Positions 4,609 to 7,427 of a stretch of 7,427 nucleotides of DNA are shown piece after piece. Below the pieces are notes generated by a model. It was given only the letters and a program-made list of their open reading frames with translations. It made no database searches and had not been told where the DNA came from. Both the position numbers and the translations under genes were made by a program. Each line of letters begins with the position of its first letter. Positions within the stretch are counted from its first letter, which is position 1. The DNA is from Eubacteriales bacterium (GTDB lineage: Bacteria; Bacillota; Clostridia; Peptostreptococcales; Anaerovoracaceae), in contig JAQVOT010000054.1 in the NCBI GenBank assembly GCA_028702415.1, forward strand, positions 1 through 7,427. Reading direction: 5' to 3'.

Positions 4609-4869
4609 ATGAACCGCATTAAAGATTTTTTTTATAACAAAAACGATATAATTATAGTTCTAATAGTACTTGTAGTTGCAGGTCTGCTGATTTACAACCG
4701 CATCGGAGCAATCATGGACTACCCTGCCAGGCTTGCTGCAGAGCAGGCAAAATCAGAAACAACTCAGACTCTGGAAACTACAGAAAAAGCTACAACTGAA
4801 GCTGCTACTGAGGCTACAAATGAGGCCGAAACCGAAGAAAGTTCCACCGAGGAAGCAGCAGAAGACTGA
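4609..4869 (+). CDS. Small single-span membrane protein with Thr/Glu-rich tail
   Basis: The protein has 86 residues from the ATG at 4609. The frame is open back to 4453, but that extension crosses the promoters and has no ribosome site, whereas GGAGGGAG (4593-4600) precedes 4609. Residues 1-12 are basic and aromatic (MNRIKDFFYNKN), residues 13-29 form a membrane helix (DIIIVLIVLVVAGLLIY), and the rest is a soluble tail. From about residue 50 the tail is low-complexity with repeated TEA/TEE units and ends EESSTEEAAED, strongly acidic. By the positive-inside rule the N-terminus is cytoplasmic and the tail outside. It lies 15 bases before the aldolase gene and shares its promoter. The family was not recognised. 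Such tails evolve fast, and the reading could be a surface spacer or a small membrane anchor; nothing links it to glycolysis except position. Confidence 0.8.
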   Translation: MNRIKDFFYNKNDIIIVLIVLVVAGLLIYNRIGAIMDYPARLAAEQAKSETTQTLETTEKATTEAATEATNEAETEESSTEEAAED

Positions 4870-4884
4870 TTTAGGAGGCGCGAT

Positions 4885-5814
4885 ATGGCTCTAGTTACAT
4901 CAAAAGAAATGTTTGCAAAAGCACTGAAGAGTGATTATGCGGTAGGTGCATTCAATGTAAACAACATGGAAATCATTCAGGGTATCGTTGAAGCTGCTCA
5001 GCAGGAAAATGCACCGCTGATTCTGCAGGTTTCTGCAGGTGCACGCAAATATGCCAAGCCTGCATACCTGATCAAACTTGTTGAGGCTGCCATTCTGGAT
5101 ACCGGTGTTGATATCTGTCTGCATCTGGATCACGGTGAAGACTTCGATATCTGCAAAAAATGTGTGGATGATGGATTCACCTCGGTGATGATCGACGGTT
5201 CCAAGCATCCTTTTGAAGAAAACATCAGAAGAACAAAGGAAGTTGTGGAATACGCTCACGCCCATGGTGTAGTGGTTGAAGCAGAACTTGGCAAGCTTGC
5301 GGGTATTGAGGATGCGGTTAATGTGTCAGCAAGAGATGCTACATTCACCGTTCCCGAAGAAGCTGCCGAATTCGTTGCCAAAACCGGTGTTGACTCACTG
5401 GCCATCGCCATCGGAACGAGCCATGGAGCATACAAGTTCAAAGGCGAACCTTACCTTGATTTCGAAAGGCTCAAGGAAATACATAAGCTGATTCCGGAAA
5501 CACCTTTGGTACTTCATGGTGCATCCACTGTACTGCCTGAATTCGTGGCACTCTGCAACAAGTATGGGGGAGACATCCCGGGAGCTCAGGGGGTTCCTGA
5601 AGAGATGATCAGGGAAGCTACCAAGCATGGTGTATGTAAGGTGAACATTGATACAGATCTTCGCCTGGCCATGACTGCGGAAATCCGTAAACATTTCGTT
5701 GAAAATCCGGGAGACTTTGATCCTAGAAAGTACCTGGGACCGGCCAGAGATGCCATTAGAAAGATGGTTGCTCACAAGATTAAAAATGTACTGGGATCCT
5801 CGGATAAGTTATAA
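4885..5814 (+). CDS. fba: Class II fructose-1,6-bisphosphate aldolase
   Basis: This zinc enzyme splits fructose-1,6-bisphosphate into dihydroxyacetone phosphate and glyceraldehyde-3-phosphate (glycolysis) and runs backward in gluconeogenesis. It has 309 residues, full length. Seen: GAFNVNNMEIIQGIV (21-35); HLDHGED (80-86) with Asp82 as proton donor and His83 as zinc ligand; VEAELGKLAG (131-140) with Glu134; GTSHGAYKF (177-185) with His180 as zinc ligand; LVLHGAS (208-214) with His211 as zinc ligand; and NIDTD (254-258), which binds the phosphate end. These wordings fit the Gram-positive class II aldolases. The ATG at 4885 has AGGAGG (4873-4878) six bases before it. It is second in a two-gene unit and is followed at 19 bases by an intrinsic terminator. 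Related class II aldolases act on tagatose-bisphosphate, but the alignment is closest to fructose-bisphosphate aldolase as I know it. Confidence 0.95.
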   Translation: MALVTSKEMFAKALKSDYAVGAFNVNNMEIIQGIVEAAQQENAPLILQVSAGARKYAKPAYLIKLVEAAILDTGVDICLHLDHGEDFDICKKCVDDGFTSVMIDGSKHPFEENIRRTKEVVEYAHAHGVVVEAELGKLAGIEDAVNVSARDATFTVPEEAAEFVAKTGVDSLAIAIGTSHGAYKFKGEPYLDFERLKEIHKLIPETPLVLHGASTVLPEFVALCNKYGGDIPGAQGVPEEMIREATKHGVCKVNIDTDLRLAMTAEIRKHFVENPGDFDPRKYLGPARDAIRKMVAHKIKNVLGSSDKL

Positions 5815-5830
5815 AATTATCGTAATATAT

Positions 5831-5863
5831 AAGGGTGACAACTGATGTTGTCACCCCTTTTTT
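5831..5863 (+). terminator. Intrinsic terminator after fba
   Basis: GGGTGACAAC (5833-5842) and GTTGTCACCC (5847-5856) form a perfect 10-pair stem with a TGAT loop, followed by CTTTTTT. On the minus strand the same stem is followed by TTATATATT, so it may also stop the converging nicotinate phosphoribosyltransferase transcript, whose stop codon is only nine bases away. Confidence 0.92.
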
Positions 5864-5871
5864 ATTTCGCT

Positions 5872-7299
5872 TTATTTGTTTCCTTCGATCATGTCCTGCT
5901 TGAGCTGCCACAGTTTCTGTGAAAGGTCAACGTAGTATGTCTGAGGGTTTTCAAAACGCTTCATTTCGTCCCACATCAGGTCCAGCTGTTCCTTGCAGTA
6001 CTGCTTGATTTCGTGGATTGACGGATTTTCATAGCACTTGACGCCTCCCTTGAATATCTGTTCACGCAGGTTCTTGGCATAGAAGTTTGTGATGGTCTTT
6101 CTCTTCCATACCGCGTTAGGGTCGAAAATTTCAAAGGCCTCCCCTGAAGGTGCCGGTTCATCATCCAATGCTATAATGTCACACAGTGCCCTGTGGGTAT
6201 CCTTATCAAACAGCCTCCAGATCGTCTTGAACCCCGGATTGGTAATTTTCTCAACGTTTTCGCTGATTTTGATTTTTGGAATCATTTTCCCATCCATCTC
6301 CAGAGCTGAAAGCTTATATACTCCTCCGAAAACTGGTTCCGATTTGGCAGTTATCAGTCTCTCCCCTACTCCGAATGAATCTATGCGGGCGCCTTCAAGA
6401 AGCACCTCTCTTATAATATACTCGTCAAGTGAGTTTGAAATTACGATTTTGCAATCCTGAAGACCTGCATCATCCAGCATCTTCCGTGCCTTCTTAGTGA
6501 GGTAAGCTATGTCACCGCTGTCTATTCTGATCCCTTTCTTAGGGGGGTCCAGTTCCTTAAACACCTTGATGGCTGCAGGAACTCCGGACTTCAAAACATT
6601 GTATGTATCAACCAGGAGCGTTGCATTTGTCGGATATGCCTTCGTATATGCTTTAAATGCTTCGTATTCATTGGGAAACATCTGAACCCAGCTGTGAGCC
6701 ATTGTTCCCAGTGCCGGTGTTCCGAATTCCTTGTCGGCAATGGTACATGCGGTACCCGCACATCCTCCGATGTACGAAGCTCTGGCACCGTAGATCGCTG
6801 CTGTAGTGCTGTGCGAACGACGTGTTCCGAATTCCATTATAGGTCTTCCCTGGGCGGCTCTCACTATTCTGCTTGCCTTGGTGGCGATGAGTGACTGATG
6901 ATTGACCAGGAGCAAAATCATGGTCTCAATGAACTGTGCCTGCATAACGGGGCCTCTCACCGTTATGATAGGCTCATAGGGGAATATGGGTGTCCCTTCC
7001 GGAACTGCCCAGACATCACATGTAAATCTGAATTCTTTAAGATACTTCAGGAAATCTTCGCTGAAAAATTTCTTGCTTCTGAGATATTCGATATCCTCAT
7101 CGGTGAACTCCAGCTTGTCCAGGTATTTGATCACCTGTTCCAGACCTGCCATGATGGCATATCCTCCATCGTCGGGAATCTTTCTGAAGAACATATCGAA
7201 ATATGCCACATGGTCCTTCATATCAGCTTCATAATATCCGTTTGCCATGGTGATCTCGTAAAAGTCTGTCAGCATGGTCAGGTTCAGTTTCTCTATCAT
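5872..7299 (-). CDS. pncB: Nicotinate phosphoribosyltransferase
   Basis: The enzyme joins nicotinate to PRPP, helped by ATP, to make nicotinate mononucleotide, the entry step of nicotinate salvage to NAD in the cytoplasm. It has 475 residues, the usual length of the Gram-positive form. Seen: LTDFYEITMANGYY (10-23) at the N-terminus; EFGTRRSHS (156-164); GTMAHSWVQ (198-206), whose His202 matches the histidine that is phosphorylated in the enterobacterial enzyme; RIDSGDI (258-264) in the phosphoribosyl site; and ISNSLDEY followed by GVGERLIT further on. The ATG at 7299 has GGAGA (7306-7310) six bases before it. It follows uvrA by 38 bases with no terminator, so it may be read from the uvrA transcript. 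It converges with fba and shares the terminator region. The nicotinamide-using enzyme NAMPT has different motifs and is unlikely. Confidence 0.95.
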   Translation of the reverse strand: MIEKLNLTMLTDFYEITMANGYYEADMKDHVAYFDMFFRKIPDDGGYAIMAGLEQVIKYLDKLEFTDEDIEYLRSKKFFSEDFLKYLKEFRFTCDVWAVPEGTPIFPYEPIITVRGPVMQAQFIETMILLLVNHQSLIATKASRIVRAAQGRPIMEFGTRRSHSTTAAIYGARASYIGGCAGTACTIADKEFGTPALGTMAHSWVQMFPNEYEAFKAYTKAYPTNATLLVDTYNVLKSGVPAAIKVFKELDPPKKGIRIDSGDIAYLTKKARKMLDDAGLQDCKIVISNSLDEYIIREVLLEGARIDSFGVGERLITAKSEPVFGGVYKLSALEMDGKMIPKIKISENVEKITNPGFKTIWRLFDKDTHRALCDIIALDDEPAPSGEAFEIFDPNAVWKRKTITNFYAKNLREQIFKGGVKCYENPSIHEIKQYCKEQLDLMWDEMKRFENPQTYYVDLSQKLWQLKQDMIEGNK

Positions 7300-7337
7300 T
7301 TCTTTTCTCCTAAACCGGGTGTTAGTTGCCTTTGTGA

Positions 7338-7427
7338 TTATAGCAATTTCTTCAAAAACTGTCCAGTATATGACTTCTTAATTTTTGCTACTTCTTCAGG
7401 GGTACCTTCGGCAACAATGGTACCTCC
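7338..7427 (-). CDS. uvrA: UvrABC system protein A, C-terminal fragment (cut by window edge)
   Basis: Only the last 29 codons and the TAA stop (7338-7340) lie in the window. They read GGTIVAEGTPEEVAKIKKSY followed by TGQFLKKLL, which closely fits the C-terminus of UvrA, where a GGxIVAEGTPE segment and a final SYTGQFLK tail are highly conserved. UvrA is the damage-recognising ABC-type ATPase of nucleotide excision repair; its ATPase motifs are outside the window. The frame is intact to the edge. The stop is 38 bases before the pncB ATG on the same strand, without a hairpin between, so the two may share a transcript. Confidence 0.92.
   Translation of the reverse strand, partial: GGTIVAEGTPEEVAKIKKSYTGQFLKKLL

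Overview
The window looks chromosomal and comes from a low-to-moderate GC member of the Bacillota, most likely class Clostridia. The evidence is strong AGGAGG-type ribosome binding sites, a short LepB-type signal peptidase, a tmRNA tag ending in ALAA, a class II fructose-bisphosphate aldolase of the Gram-positive type, and an IS3-type transposase remnant. The genus cannot be read from the sequence alone.

Layout, left to right. (1) Positions 1-473 hold the broken N-terminal part of an IS3-family transposase, cut by the window edge. (2) Positions 474-806 hold no convincing protein gene. They contain a hairpin with a minus-strand T-tract (527-578), a GC-rich stretch with nested base pairing (583-737), a tRNA-like T-arm copy (739-755) and a long perfect hairpin that ends tmRNA (769-807). 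A 13-base copy of the tmRNA 3' end at 584-596 suggests an old insertion at the ssrA 3' end. (3) Positions 807-4441 are a minus-strand block. In transcription order it reads SDR oxidoreductase, RluA-family pseudouridine synthase, signal peptidase I, SmpB, a small coiled-coil protein, then tmRNA (ssrA). The pseudouridine synthase, signal peptidase and smpB genes are spaced 4-15 bases apart and look like one operon. SmpB and tmRNA, the two parts of trans-translation ribosome rescue, lie close together. (4) At 4442-4608 is a divergent promoter region. (5) On the plus strand follow a small one-span membrane protein with a Thr/Glu-rich tail (4609-4869) and, 15 bases later, fructose-bisphosphate aldolase (4885-5814). 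These end at an intrinsic terminator (5831-5863). (6) Converging from the right on the minus strand are the last 29 codons of uvrA (7338-7427) and nicotinate phosphoribosyltransferase (5872-7299), which feeds NAD salvage.

Most genes are ordinary housekeeping genes. The parts worth a second look are between genes. One is an approximately 52-base promoter module present twice in direct orientation, once before the SDR gene and once before the pseudouridine synthase operon, so that the SDR gene is bracketed by it. The other is the 527-836 region beside ssrA, which combines an att-like direct repeat, a mirrored T-arm and a possible structured RNA. No complete new multi-gene system (defence, CRISPR, secretion or biosynthetic) is visible.
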